34,449 bases of DNA from Acidimicrobiaceae bacterium (GTDB lineage Bacteria; Actinomycetota; Acidimicrobiia; Acidimicrobiales; RAAP-2). The first letter of the stretch is position 1; each line of letters opens with the position of its first letter. A model generated the notes under the pieces. The model saw nothing but the letters and a program-made list of their open reading frames with translations, had not been told where the DNA came from and searched no databases. Shown here one piece after another: positions 16,324 to 24,148 of the stretch. The translations under genes were made by a program, and so were the position numbers. The stretch is from the NCBI GenBank assembly GCA_003138855.1, contig PLHF01000154.1:1-34449 (forward strand). Reading direction: 5' to 3'.

Positions 16324-18630
16324 TCAGGAGTTCTTCGCGGTCAGGTCGTAGACGGTCACGCCGTCGACCGTGGTGGCCGTGAAGTCGGCGCTCACCCAGG
16401 AGGCGATCTGCGACGCCGGTGACGTGCCGGAACTTCCGGTTCCGCCCGGGCCTCCGAGACCGCCGCCACCCGCGATGTAGTAGTGGATGCGCCCCTGGGC
16501 CACGTACTTCTCGAACTGGGCCAGCGTGGGGGCCGGGTCGGTCCCGTTGAACCCGCCGATCGACATGACCGGATCACGGGCGGCCAATTGGTAGCCCGAG
16601 GCGGAGTTCGAGCCGGTGGTGGCCGCCACCCACGAATACTGCGAGGCGTTCTTGCCGAGCAGGGCGACCAACTGCTTGCCGGGTGTCGACGCGTTGAGTA
16701 GCCCTCCGGCGGCACCGCCGCCGAAGCCACCGGCACCGCCGCCGAAGCCACCGGCACGACCGGGGAACCCGCCGGCTCCGCCGGGGAACCTGCCCGGTCC
16801 GCCACCGAAGCCACCGGCACCACGTTGGAATCGGCCGGGAAGGGTGAAGCCGGGTGGCAGCGTGGTGCCGTTGCGTCCCCCGGTGCCGCCGAAGGCGCGG
16901 AAGCCACCGAGCCCACCCGGGCCACCGAATCCGCCGCCACCCTGGACGGCCGGTCCGGCCGAGGGGATGGAGCCGCTGTGGGGGGTGGCCGCGGTGGTGA
17001 GCGAGTAGGCGGCGGGACCCGCAATGATCGAGGCGATGCCGAATCCGGCGATCCCGGCGGCCAGCACGCCGCGGGCCTTGGGAACCAGGGCGATGCCCGC
17101 CGCGGCGACCAGCCCCAGGACGAGGACCACCCAGCGGAGTGCCGGATACCAGTGCGGGCTCCACCCGAGGATGACGAACGCCCAGGCGATGCTGGCCAGG
17201 ATGGCCACGGCCAGAGCCAGTCGGGGGAAGACCTCCCGGCGCCGGCGCCACAGGGTCGAGGCCCCCATACCCACCAGGGCGCCGACGGCGGGGGCCAGGG
17301 CGATCGTGTAGTACGGGTGGATGATGCCCTGGGCGAAACTGAAGGTGGCGCCGGTGAGCAGCAGCCATCCCCCGAAGAGCAGGAATCCGGACCGCACCCG
17401 GTCCGTTCTCGGGGCGCGCCGGGTCAGCCACAACGCGGCGACCAGGCCGATCAGCGCACCCGGGATCAGCCACGAGATCTGACCGCCCATCTCCTTGAGG
17501 AAGAGGCGGTCCCATCCGGTCGGGCCCCACGGGCTACCACCGCCACCGACCTGTCCGCCGACGCTGCCGGTCTCGCTTCCGGTCAGGCGGCCGATTCCGT
17601 TGTAGCCGAAGATCAGGTTGAGCAGGTTGTTGTCGGTGGAGCCACCGATGTACGGCCGGTCCGCAGCCGGCGTCAGCTGGACCGCGGCCACCCACCACCC
17701 GGCCGAGACCACCACGGCGATGCCCGTGTAGACCAACTGCACGATCCGTCGGCCCAGCTTGGGCGGTCCGGCCAGCAGGTAGACGAGCGCGAGCACGGGC
17801 AGGAGGATGAGCGCCTGCATCATCTTGGTGATGAACCCGAACCCGATCAACGCGCCGGCCAGGACCATCCACCGGGTGCGCCCGCCGTCGACGGCCCGGA
17901 TGGTGGCATAGGCCGCGCCGGTCAGTAACAGGGTCAACAGCGCGTCGGGGTTGTTGAAGCGGAACATCAAGGTGGCCACCGGAGTGAGGGCCACCACCAC
18001 GCCGGCCAGGATGGCCGCCTCGGGGGCGAACCAACGCCGGACGCAGAGATAGAGGAGGCCGACCGTGGCCACGCCTTCGAGGGCCTGGGGCACCAGGATG
18101 CTCCACGAGTTCACCCCGAAGAGGCGGGCGGAGATCCCCATCACCCAGAGCGAGGCGGGTGGTTTGTCCACGGTGATGAAGTTGGACGCGTCGAAGGAGC
18201 CGAAGAAGAAGGCCTTCCAACTCTTGGTGCCGGCCTGGACTGCGGCAGAGTAGAAGCTATTGGCCCAGCCCGACTGTCCGAGTCCCCAGAGATAAAGGAA
18301 TCCGGTGCCGACCAGCAGGACCAGCAGCGAGGGCCGGACCCAGGCCGGATCCTCCGCTCGTCCCCGCACCAGCCGCTTCGGCCAACCGGAGGGGTCCCCG
18401 GGGATCGGTGGGTCGGCGACGGGAGTGCCGGTGGGCGCAGCGCCTTCGTGGTCGTCCCCGTCCCCGCCGACGGCAGTCGTCTCCCTGAAGGTCAGTCCAG
18501 GGGGCACCCCGTAGGTGGACGTCGGGTCATCGGTGACCGTGCGGAGGGTGACGGGAGCGACGGATGCCACGGCGCCGGGCACGGTTCCGTCGAGCATGCG
18601 TCGGTCGTCGGTCAGATCGGTCGGGTTCAT
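16324..18630 (-). CDS. ArnT/PMT-like membrane glycosyltransferase with Gly-rich outer domain
   Basis: A 768-residue polytopic glycosyltransferase of the ArnT/PMT_2 (GT39/GT83-like) group, using a polyprenyl-phosphate sugar outside the membrane. A cytoplasmic tail of about 100 residues precedes the first helix. The first outer loop contains NFITVDKPPASLWVMG, with the catalytic-type Asp before KPP. Roughly a dozen helices run to about residue 555. Then comes a Gly/Phe-rich linker (about 560-647, many GGFGG units) and an extracytoplasmic domain (about 648-768) ending VYDLTAKNS, with conserved-looking DPVMSIGGFNGTDP and IHYYIAGGG. The start ATG overlaps the stop of the GT2-GtrA gene (ATGA), so translation is coupled. 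The two are probably sugar-lipid maker or flippase and transferase. Confidence 0.9.
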   Translation of the reverse strand: MNPTDLTDDRRMLDGTVPGAVASVAPVTLRTVTDDPTSTYGVPPGLTFRETTAVGGDGDDHEGAAPTGTPVADPPIPGDPSGWPKRLVRGRAEDPAWVRPSLLVLLVGTGFLYLWGLGQSGWANSFYSAAVQAGTKSWKAFFFGSFDASNFITVDKPPASLWVMGISARLFGVNSWSILVPQALEGVATVGLLYLCVRRWFAPEAAILAGVVVALTPVATLMFRFNNPDALLTLLLTGAAYATIRAVDGGRTRWMVLAGALIGFGFITKMMQALILLPVLALVYLLAGPPKLGRRIVQLVYTGIAVVVSAGWWVAAVQLTPAADRPYIGGSTDNNLLNLIFGYNGIGRLTGSETGSVGGQVGGGGSPWGPTGWDRLFLKEMGGQISWLIPGALIGLVAALWLTRRAPRTDRVRSGFLLFGGWLLLTGATFSFAQGIIHPYYTIALAPAVGALVGMGASTLWRRRREVFPRLALAVAILASIAWAFVILGWSPHWYPALRWVVLVLGLVAAAGIALVPKARGVLAAGIAGFGIASIIAGPAAYSLTTAATPHSGSIPSAGPAVQGGGGFGGPGGLGGFRAFGGTGGRNGTTLPPGFTLPGRFQRGAGGFGGGPGRFPGGAGGFPGRAGGFGGGAGGFGGGAAGGLLNASTPGKQLVALLGKNASQYSWVAATTGSNSASGYQLAARDPVMSIGGFNGTDPAPTLAQFEKYVAQGRIHYYIAGGGGLGGPGGTGSSGTSPASQIASWVSADFTATTVDGVTVYDLTAKNS
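16711..16752. repeat. two perfect 21-bp tandem repeats in the Gly-rich linker
   Basis: The 21-bp unit beginning GGCACCGCCGCCGAAG occurs at 16711-16731 and again, identically, at 16732-16752. Each unit encodes seven residues of the GGFGGGA type in the ArnT-like protein, so copy change keeps frame. Confidence 0.9.
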
Positions 18631-20054
18631 CGAGGCGTCCTCGTCATCGTCGGTTCCCCGTCGGCGTGGTCGCCTGTTCCGAGCATGCGGGGCGGCGCTA
18701 CCAGGTGGGTTCCGAAGGCGGGGCGGAACACCCACGTGCGCAGGATGCCGAACCGGATCACCGCGGCTCCGACGTTGGCGACGGAGACGGCGCACAGTTC
18801 GGGAAGCAGGGAGGTGAGCCCGAGGGCCCGGGTGGCCGCCAGGGCACCGGTGGTGGAGGACAGGCTGATGGCGAGCAGAGCAGCTCCCGTCGCCATGCGG
18901 TGGGGGCGATCGAGTCCGTAGCGAGAGGTGCCGGCCATTCCCCGATGGGCAGCGGTGTTGCCCAGGCTGCACAGCCCGATGGCCAACGCGTTGGCGGCGT
19001 AGCTTCCCAGGCCGGGCTCGAGGGCGGCGAACAGTCCGACATAGGCGAGCGTGCTCACGACCCCGACCCCGGCGAACCGGAGTAGCTCGTCGGCAAAGAC
19101 CTCTGGGTCCGTCGTCGTGCCGACGGTGCCGATCGTGTGAGGCCGCGCGCCCGTTCCGGTGCCGGCGGCTCCGTTGCCGGTGCGCCCACTGCCGCCGACA
19201 GGGGATACGCCGTTCGAGCTCGAGCTCGAGCTCGAGCTCGGTCCGGTGCCTCGAGGTGCCGCAGGGCGGGCCGGTCGCAGGACCGCCCGCTGCCTCGAGG
19301 CCGGGCCCATCATCCGCCACACGCCCCGTAGGTCCAACCATGCGGTGTGGGCCACCTCTACCCGTGAATCGACGTCGTCGACCCAGTCGACCGGCACTTC
19401 GTGGATCCGCAGGCCGATGCGCTGGGCGGTGATCAGGATCTCCGTGTCGAAGAACCAGGCGTCGTCCTCCACCAGCGGCAGTAGCTCCGCTGCAGCCTCG
19501 CGTCTCATGGCCTTGAACCCGCACTGGGCATCGGTGCACGAGCTGCGCAGCGCGGTCCGGAGCAACAGGTTGTAGCCGCGTGAGATGAACTCGCGACGGG
19601 CGCCCCGCACCACGTGGGCGCCTGGGGCGAGACGGCTGCCGATGGCCAGGTCGCTGTGGCCGGACAGGAGAGGGGCCACCAGGGGAAGGAGGGCGTCGAG
19701 ACCGCTCGCCAGGTCCACGTCCATGTACGAGACGACCGGGGCGGTGCTCTCAGCCCACGCTGCCCGCAGGGCGCGGCCCCGGCCCTTCTGGTCGAGGTGG
19801 ACGGCCCGCACCCGGGGGAGCGTGTCTGCCAGGTCGAGGGCGATCTGCCAGGTGTCGTCGGTGCTGGCGTTGTCGGCGATCGTGATGGTGCTGACGAAGG
19901 GGAACGACGAGTCGAGGTAGGAGCGCAGCGTGGCGATGCTGGACGCCAGCTGCCCGGCCTCGTTGTAGACGGGGATGACGATGTCCACGTCCGAGGAGGT
20001 CTCGGTGACTCCGGCCTCGTCCTGGTGGGTGCGTGGGAGTTGGATGACGCTCAT
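18627..20054 (-). CDS. GT2 polyprenyl-phosphate glycosyltransferase fused to GtrA
   Basis: A 475-residue bifunctional protein. Residues about 20-265 are a family 2 glycosyltransferase of the dolichyl-phosphate-mannose-synthase kind: VDIVIPVYNEAGQL, DNASTDDTW, the metal-binding YMDVDLASG, QCGFKAMRRE. It would charge a polyprenyl phosphate on the cytoplasmic face. A low-complexity linker with eight consecutive serines follows. The C-terminal part (about 330-455) is a four-helix GtrA domain, thought to flip the sugar lipid. Start: the ATG at 20054, since upstream codons look non-coding. The gene begins 121 bp after the histidine kinase and overlaps the ArnT-like gene by four bases. The fusion and partner together provide a complete make, flip and transfer route. 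Confidence 0.9.
   Translation of the reverse strand: MSVIQLPRTHQDEAGVTETSSDVDIVIPVYNEAGQLASSIATLRSYLDSSFPFVSTITIADNASTDDTWQIALDLADTLPRVRAVHLDQKGRGRALRAAWAESTAPVVSYMDVDLASGLDALLPLVAPLLSGHSDLAIGSRLAPGAHVVRGARREFISRGYNLLLRTALRSSCTDAQCGFKAMRREAAAELLPLVEDDAWFFDTEILITAQRIGLRIHEVPVDWVDDVDSRVEVAHTAWLDLRGVWRMMGPASRQRAVLRPARPAAPRGTGPSSSSSSSSNGVSPVGGSGRTGNGAAGTGTGARPHTIGTVGTTTDPEVFADELLRFAGVGVVSTLAYVGLFAALEPGLGSYAANALAIGLCSLGNTAAHRGMAGTSRYGLDRPHRMATGAALLAISLSSTTGALAATRALGLTSLLPELCAVSVANVGAAVIRFGILRTWVFRPAFGTHLVAPPRMLGTGDHADGEPTMTRTPR
19215..19240. repeat. (GAGCTC) hexanucleotide run
   Basis: Four consecutive GAGCTC units, flanked by CGA and CG, encode most of the Ser8 run in the linker between the GT2 and GtrA domains. 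Each unit is itself palindromic. Gain or loss of a unit keeps the frame. Confidence 0.9.
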
Positions 20055-20175
20055 GCAACTGACTCTGCAAGGTGGAGATCGGATGCGGGTGGGAGCCACC
20101 TGGGGGTCCCCTGCGGGAATTGGACGGTGCCCCGGGCCCGGGGTGGCCGATGTGCGTCGCAAACCGGGCGGTTGG

Positions 20176-21804
20176 TCACTCGATCGATCGATCGCCTGCA
20201 AAGAGCGTGGTTGCCGGGTGGGTCCCGGGCTCTCGGTCGGCATCCCGATCGTCGGTCACGTCAACCTGGTCGGCGACTTCAGCGGAAGCGGCCACATCGA
20301 CCGGGTCGGCCCCGGGGGGAGTGGCGGGCAGGTGGACGGTGAAGGTCGTCCCCGATCCGACACGTCCTCGGGCGGACACCGTGCCCCCGTGAGCGGTCAC
20401 GATGGCACTCACGATCGACAGGCCCAGTCCGGCACCCCCGTGGGCACGCGACCGGCTGGGGTCGGACCGGTAGAACCGCTCGAAGACGTGCTCGGCCTCC
20501 TCGGGTTCCATGCCCGGGCCGGTGTCCGCCACTGCGATCACCGCTCCGGAGGCGTCCCGTGTCACCGACACCCGGGCGGTGGTGCCCGGCGGGGTGTGGG
20601 CACGAACGTTGCCCAGCAGGTTGTCGATCAGCTGGCGCAGGCTGGTGCCGTCGCCCATCACCTCGATCGGCTCGGACGCCTCGAAGGTCAGGGGCCACTG
20701 CGGCCCCACCGTCGACGCCGTCTGCACCGCTTCTGCACAGAGGGCGACCAGGTCCACCGAGTGGCGCTCCATGGGACGCCCTTCGTCCAGCCGGGCAAGG
20801 AGCAGCAGGTCGGCCACCAGGTGCTCCATCCGGGAGGTCTCGCTCTGGATGCCGCCCATCAGGCGCTCGAGGTCCTCCTTCTGCTCGGAGGCGCCGCGCC
20901 CGAACAGCTCGGCATAGGCCGAGATGGCCGCGATCGGTGTGCGCAGCTCGTGCGAGGCGTCGGCCACGAAGCGTCGGAGCCGTGCCTCGGAGGCTCGCAG
21001 TTGCCGCTCCGAAGCCAGACGGGCGCTGAAGGCGGACTCGATCCGCGTGAGCATGACGTTGAGGGTCCGGGCCAGCCGCCCCACTTCTGTGGTGTCGTTC
21101 TCCCCGGGGACCCGCTCGGTCAGGTTGCCGTCGGCGATCGATTCCGCCGTGCGCTCCATGTCGCGCAGTGGCCGCAGTCCGATGCGGACCAGCCACAGGC
21201 CCCCGAGCAGGGCCATGACGACCGCGCCGCCGGTGACGGCAAGTTCGACCAGGAGGAGGTGGTGGAGGGTGCTGCCGGTGTCGCCCAGAGGCTGGGCCAC
21301 GATGAGGTAGTCCCCGTCGGCGAGCGTGGAGGCGCGGACACGGAATCCCGGGCCGTTCGGCTGTGAGGAGGGCACATCGAAGTAGGCGACCTGGGTGCCG
21401 TCCGGGCCGGTGGAGAATCCGGTGATGGTGCTCGGTAGCTGCGGCGTGTACGCGGTCCCGTCCACATAGGACGGGCAGCTTTGGGAGTTGACCACCGCTC
21501 CTGTCGGGGTGCGCACCTCGACCGCGGCGATCTGGACCGCGTTGGACGGGGGACCCCCTTCGGGGTCGGAGGTCCCCGCAGGGCCGGAACCGCCGGGTTG
21601 GAGCCGGCCGGGACCGCCGTAGCAGAGGAGTGTCCCGCCGTTGTTGAGCCCGCGCTCGTAGCCCACGTTGAACTGGTCGAGCTGCTGGTCGACCCGCTGG
21701 TAGAGGAACGACTCCAGGGCCGAGTAGGTGACCACGTCGGCGATGGCCAACGCCACCAGGGCGATGACGCCGATGGCGATCAGCAGTCGGCTCCGGAGGG
21801 ACAT
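20176..21804 (-). CDS. sensor histidine kinase
   Basis: A 542-residue membrane-bound sensor kinase. Helix 1 is at about 7-27 and helix 2 at about 183-207, enclosing an extracytoplasmic sensor of about 155 residues. That sensor has two cysteines (C61, C110) that could form a disulfide, and no named domain that I recognise. Then follow HAMP (about 208-260), the dimerisation box with phosphoacceptor His285 in DASHELRTP, the N box LIDNLLGNVRAHTP, ADTGPGM, FERFYR and GGAGLGLSIV. About 45 acidic, probably disordered residues extend past the ATPase domain. It starts 3 bp after the regulator stop, so the pair is one transcription unit. The cysteine pair would suit a redox or envelope signal, but this is conjecture. 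Confidence 0.94.
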   Translation of the reverse strand: MSLRSRLLIAIGVIALVALAIADVVTYSALESFLYQRVDQQLDQFNVGYERGLNNGGTLLCYGGPGRLQPGGSGPAGTSDPEGGPPSNAVQIAAVEVRTPTGAVVNSQSCPSYVDGTAYTPQLPSTITGFSTGPDGTQVAYFDVPSSQPNGPGFRVRASTLADGDYLIVAQPLGDTGSTLHHLLLVELAVTGGAVVMALLGGLWLVRIGLRPLRDMERTAESIADGNLTERVPGENDTTEVGRLARTLNVMLTRIESAFSARLASERQLRASEARLRRFVADASHELRTPIAAISAYAELFGRGASEQKEDLERLMGGIQSETSRMEHLVADLLLLARLDEGRPMERHSVDLVALCAEAVQTASTVGPQWPLTFEASEPIEVMGDGTSLRQLIDNLLGNVRAHTPPGTTARVSVTRDASGAVIAVADTGPGMEPEEAEHVFERFYRSDPSRSRAHGGAGLGLSIVSAIVTAHGGTVSARGRVGSGTTFTVHLPATPPGADPVDVAASAEVADQVDVTDDRDADREPGTHPATTLFAGDRSIE

Positions 21805-21807
21805 CGG

Positions 21808-22509
21808 CTACTCCGCCGTCGGCTCACGCAGTGCGTAGCCGACCAGACGCACCGTGTGGATGACGGGGGGACCGACCGCCTCGAGCTTCTTGCGGAGGTA
21901 GCTCACATAGGTCTCGACCACATTGCCGTCCCCGCCGAAGTCGTAGTGCCACACGTGGTCGAGGATCTGCGACTTGGACAGCACGTGGCGGGGGTTGAGG
22001 AGGAAGAAACGCAGCAGGTTGAACTCGGTCGCCGTCAACGAGATGGGCCGGTCGTCCCGGGTCACCTCGTGCGCGCCCTCGTCCATCTCGATGTCGGCGA
22101 AGCGGAGGATGCCCTCGTCATCGGGCTCGCTGCCGATCCGCCTCAGGATGGCGTGGACCCGGGCCACGATCTCGGCCAGGGCGAAGGGCTTGGTGACGTA
22201 GTCGTCGCCGCCGACGGTCAGGCCGGCCACCTTGTCCTCGATGGCGTCGCGGGCGGTCAGGAAGAGGATCGGCACGCGGAGGCCGTCGGCTCGCAACCGG
22301 CGGGTGACCTCGAGTCCGTCGAGGTCGGGCAGCATCACGTCGAGCACGATCAGGTCCGGCGGGTGCTCCTGGGCGGCGGACAGGGCCAGCCGGCCGTTGG
22401 CCACCCCTTCGACGTCGAACCCCTCGTAGCGGAGGGAGGTGGCCACGGCGTCGACGATGGACGGCTCGTCGTCGACGACCAGAATTCGTTGGCTGCGGGT
22501 GGGTTCCAC
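21808..22509 (-). CDS. OmpR/PhoB-family response regulator
   Basis: A 233-residue regulator. The receiver domain has acidic residues Asp13 and Asp14, phosphoacceptor Asp57 (IVLDVMLPD), Thr85 and Lys107 (VTKPF). The C-terminal winged helix shows LTATEFNLLRFFLLNP, VLSKSQILDHVW and VETYVSYLRKKL, typical of the OmpR/PhoB class. The GTG at 22509 is chosen because AGGAGGAG lies 6 nt upstream; an open frame reaching 22662 has no such site. It is transcribed with the kinase and probably with the two glycosyltransferase genes downstream. Its divergent neighbour is the flavin/haem operon. The shared 269-bp interval contains 11-bp-spaced repeats of the kind this family binds, so control of both directions is likely. 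Confidence 0.95.
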   Translation of the reverse strand: MEPTRSQRILVVDDEPSIVDAVATSLRYEGFDVEGVANGRLALSAAQEHPPDLIVLDVMLPDLDGLEVTRRLRADGLRVPILFLTARDAIEDKVAGLTVGGDDYVTKPFALAEIVARVHAILRRIGSEPDDEGILRFADIEMDEGAHEVTRDDRPISLTATEFNLLRFFLLNPRHVLSKSQILDHVWHYDFGGDGNVVETYVSYLRKKLEAVGPPVIHTVRLVGYALREPTAE

Positions 22510-22584
22510 CGTGTTCTCCTCCTGCGATCTCCACAGTCCTGAGCTGCGAGTTCCACCAGCATCGCACCGGGGTTTGGCTACTGG

Positions 22585-22617
22585 GTGTGATCCGCCTGTG
22601 GGCCAGCTGTGAGTCCT
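22585..22617. promoter_or_regulatory. three 11-bp-spaced TGTG boxes (likely regulator-binding site)
   Basis: GTGTG at 22585, CTGTG at 22596 and CTGTG at 22607 begin exactly 11 bp apart, the helical spacing used by OmpR/PhoB-type dimers binding direct repeats head to tail. Further copies of CTGTG/CACAG occur at 22532, 22638 and 22683, which is several times what chance would give for a 269-bp interval. Confidence 0.55.
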
Positions 22618-22702
22618 GATCCGCTCGTGCATGCATTCACAGGGACCTCCCAGCTGACGCAATGCTGACTCTCCGGCGAGCCCTGTGCAATGGGGTCACC
22701 GA

Positions 22703-22726
22703 GGGGCAGCGCCCGGGCGCTGCCCC
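22703..22726. promoter_or_regulatory. perfect 24-bp palindrome upstream of the redox operon
   Basis: The half GGGGCAGCGCCC (22703-22714) is followed without a gap by its exact reverse complement (22715-22726). With no loop it is a poor terminator but a good dimeric operator or cruciform. It lies 52 bp before the first ATG of the operon; TTGACA follows at 22733-22738, without a clear -10. Confidence 0.6.
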
Positions 22727-22778
22727 CGTCGATTGACAACGACACACGTTCTCCGCCCTCCACACGAAAGGTCAGGAC

Positions 22779-23153
22779 ATGCCAACCCAGCCCCCCGAAC
22801 ACCAGCGCCCTCTTGGCCACCGCTCCTTGTCGAGGGACCGGGCCATGGGTCGCGTCCGACGTGCCACGACGTCGATCGGCATCGCGGCAGCCGTCGGCAC
22901 CGTCGGCCTCGGTGTCCTGGTGGCGTCCGAGTCGACCGCCCACTCGTCGGCGGTGACCGCGCACGCCACCACCGCCACGACGTCGGGCTCGTCCTCCGGC
23001 ACCAGCGCCACCACCACGCCGACCACGGTGTCCGGGCAGTCGTCCACCGGATCTGCGGCCGGAGGGTCGTCGCCGTCGGCATCCGCCTCGGCGGCCAACC
23101 CGACCACCACCACCCCCACGACCTCGCCGGTCACCGTGTCGGGGCAGTCATGA
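22779..23153 (+). CDS. Ser/Thr-rich exported protein, possible ApbE acceptor
   Basis: A 124-residue protein with a basic N terminus, one membrane helix (about 33-49) and an extracytoplasmic tail that is almost entirely Ser, Thr, Ala, Gly and Pro. There is no FMN_bind domain. The sequence TVSGQS occurs twice, at about 83-88 and as the last six residues. ApbE attaches FMN to Ser or Thr within D-x2-[ST]-G-A-[ST]; S-G-Q-S is similar but lacks the Asp and Ala. The gene has AAAGG 7-8 nt before its ATG and ends in an ATGA overlap with apbE, the first of four such couplings. I infer an anchored, perhaps flavin-carrying or glycosylated, electron acceptor. Alternative: a mere anchor or stabilising subunit. 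Confidence 0.75.
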   Translation: MPTQPPEHQRPLGHRSLSRDRAMGRVRRATTSIGIAAAVGTVGLGVLVASESTAHSSAVTAHATTATTSGSSSGTSATTTPTTVSGQSSTGSAAGGSSPSASASAANPTTTTPTTSPVTVSGQS

Positions 23154-24148
23154 GCAGCGCCCAGTTGGAGACATCGGCGGCGGGCACGTACACGGACGCG
23201 CCGGCCGCCACCCGTTCGATGCGTGCCATCGGAACCACTGCAGTGGTGGCGGTGACCGCCGCCCACAGGGCTGACGAGGCCCTCGCCTTGTTGGCCGGCC
23301 AATTGGCGGCCATCGACCAGGCCTGCAGCCGATTCCGCGACGACTCGGAGCTCCGGCGGGTGGAGGAGAGGAGTGCGGGACGGCCGATCGGGGTGACCCC
23401 CCTGCTCTTCGAGGCCCTCGAGGTCGCGTGCGTGGTGGCTGTGCAGACTGCGGGCACCGTGGACCCGACCATCGGGTCGGCCCTCGTCGAACTCGGCTAC
23501 GACCGTGACTTCGAGGGGATGTGCCGCGACCTGCCGGCCTCCGGCCACCGGCCGCAGCCGGCTCCGGGCTGGTGGCGGATCGAACTGGACCCCGTCGAAC
23601 GCACCGTTGCCATCCCCCCGGGCGTCCACGTGGACCTCGGGGCGACCGCCAAGGCATTCGCCGCCGACCGCGCCGCGGCCAGGATCGCCGAGGCGCTCGC
23701 CTGTGGCGTCCTGGTCAACCTGGGAGGCGATGTGGCAGTGGCCGGTCCCGGCCCCCGGGACGGGTGGGCCATCGGCATCGCCCCCGAATGCACCACGGAC
23801 CCGGCTGCGGTCGACCAGGTCGTGTCCCTCCACGGCGGAGGCCTGGCCACCTCGGGTACCACTGCCCGGGCATGGACGCGCGACGGGCGACCGGTGCACC
23901 ACATCGTGGACCCGTGGACCGGCGAAGCCGCCCAATCCGTCTGGTCGCTGGTGTCGACCACCGCGGCCTCCTGTGTGGAGGCCAATGCCTGGAGCACGGC
24001 GGCAGTCGTCTGGGGTCATGACGCGCTCGGGAACCTGGCCGCCCAAGGCGTGCCGGCCCGGCTGGTGGCCGCCGACGGAATCGTCGTGCATGCGGGGGGA
24101 TGGCCGGTGGACCCGATCGACGTCTGCCACGGACGAAAGGCACCGTGA
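23150..24148 (+). CDS. apbE: FAD:protein FMN transferase
   Basis: A 332-residue ApbE-family enzyme, which moves FMN from FAD onto a Ser or Thr of a target protein using Mg. Landmarks are the FRDDSELRRVE start of the fold, VDLGATAKAFAADRAA, LVNLGGDVAVAG, the GLATSGTTARAW substrate loop, HHIVDPWTGE and CVEANAWSTAAVVWG with acidic metal ligands. There is no signal peptide, so it should act in the cytoplasm before the target is exported. The ATG overlaps the preceding stop (ATGA) and the stop overlaps the next ATG (TGATG). No classical FMN_bind, NqrC or RnfG target is encoded in the window, so the substrate must be the small preceding protein, the membrane partner, or something elsewhere. Confidence 0.93.
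   Translation: MSSAQLETSAAGTYTDAPAATRSMRAIGTTAVVAVTAAHRADEALALLAGQLAAIDQACSRFRDDSELRRVEERSAGRPIGVTPLLFEALEVACVVAVQTAGTVDPTIGSALVELGYDRDFEGMCRDLPASGHRPQPAPGWWRIELDPVERTVAIPPGVHVDLGATAKAFAADRAAARIAEALACGVLVNLGGDVAVAGPGPRDGWAIGIAPECTTDPAAVDQVVSLHGGGLATSGTTARAWTRDGRPVHHIVDPWTGEAAQSVWSLVSTTAASCVEANAWSTAAVVWGHDALGNLAAQGVPARLVAADGIVVHAGGWPVDPIDVCHGRKAP

Noticed and set aside
14673-16382. Open frame of 569 codons antisense to the acyl-CoA dehydrogenase
   Set aside because: No motif, no start signal, fully explained by the minus-strand gene.
19975-22542. Two long + strand frames antisense to the kinase and regulator
   Set aside because: Mirror frames; the minus-strand proteins have complete kinase and receiver motifs.
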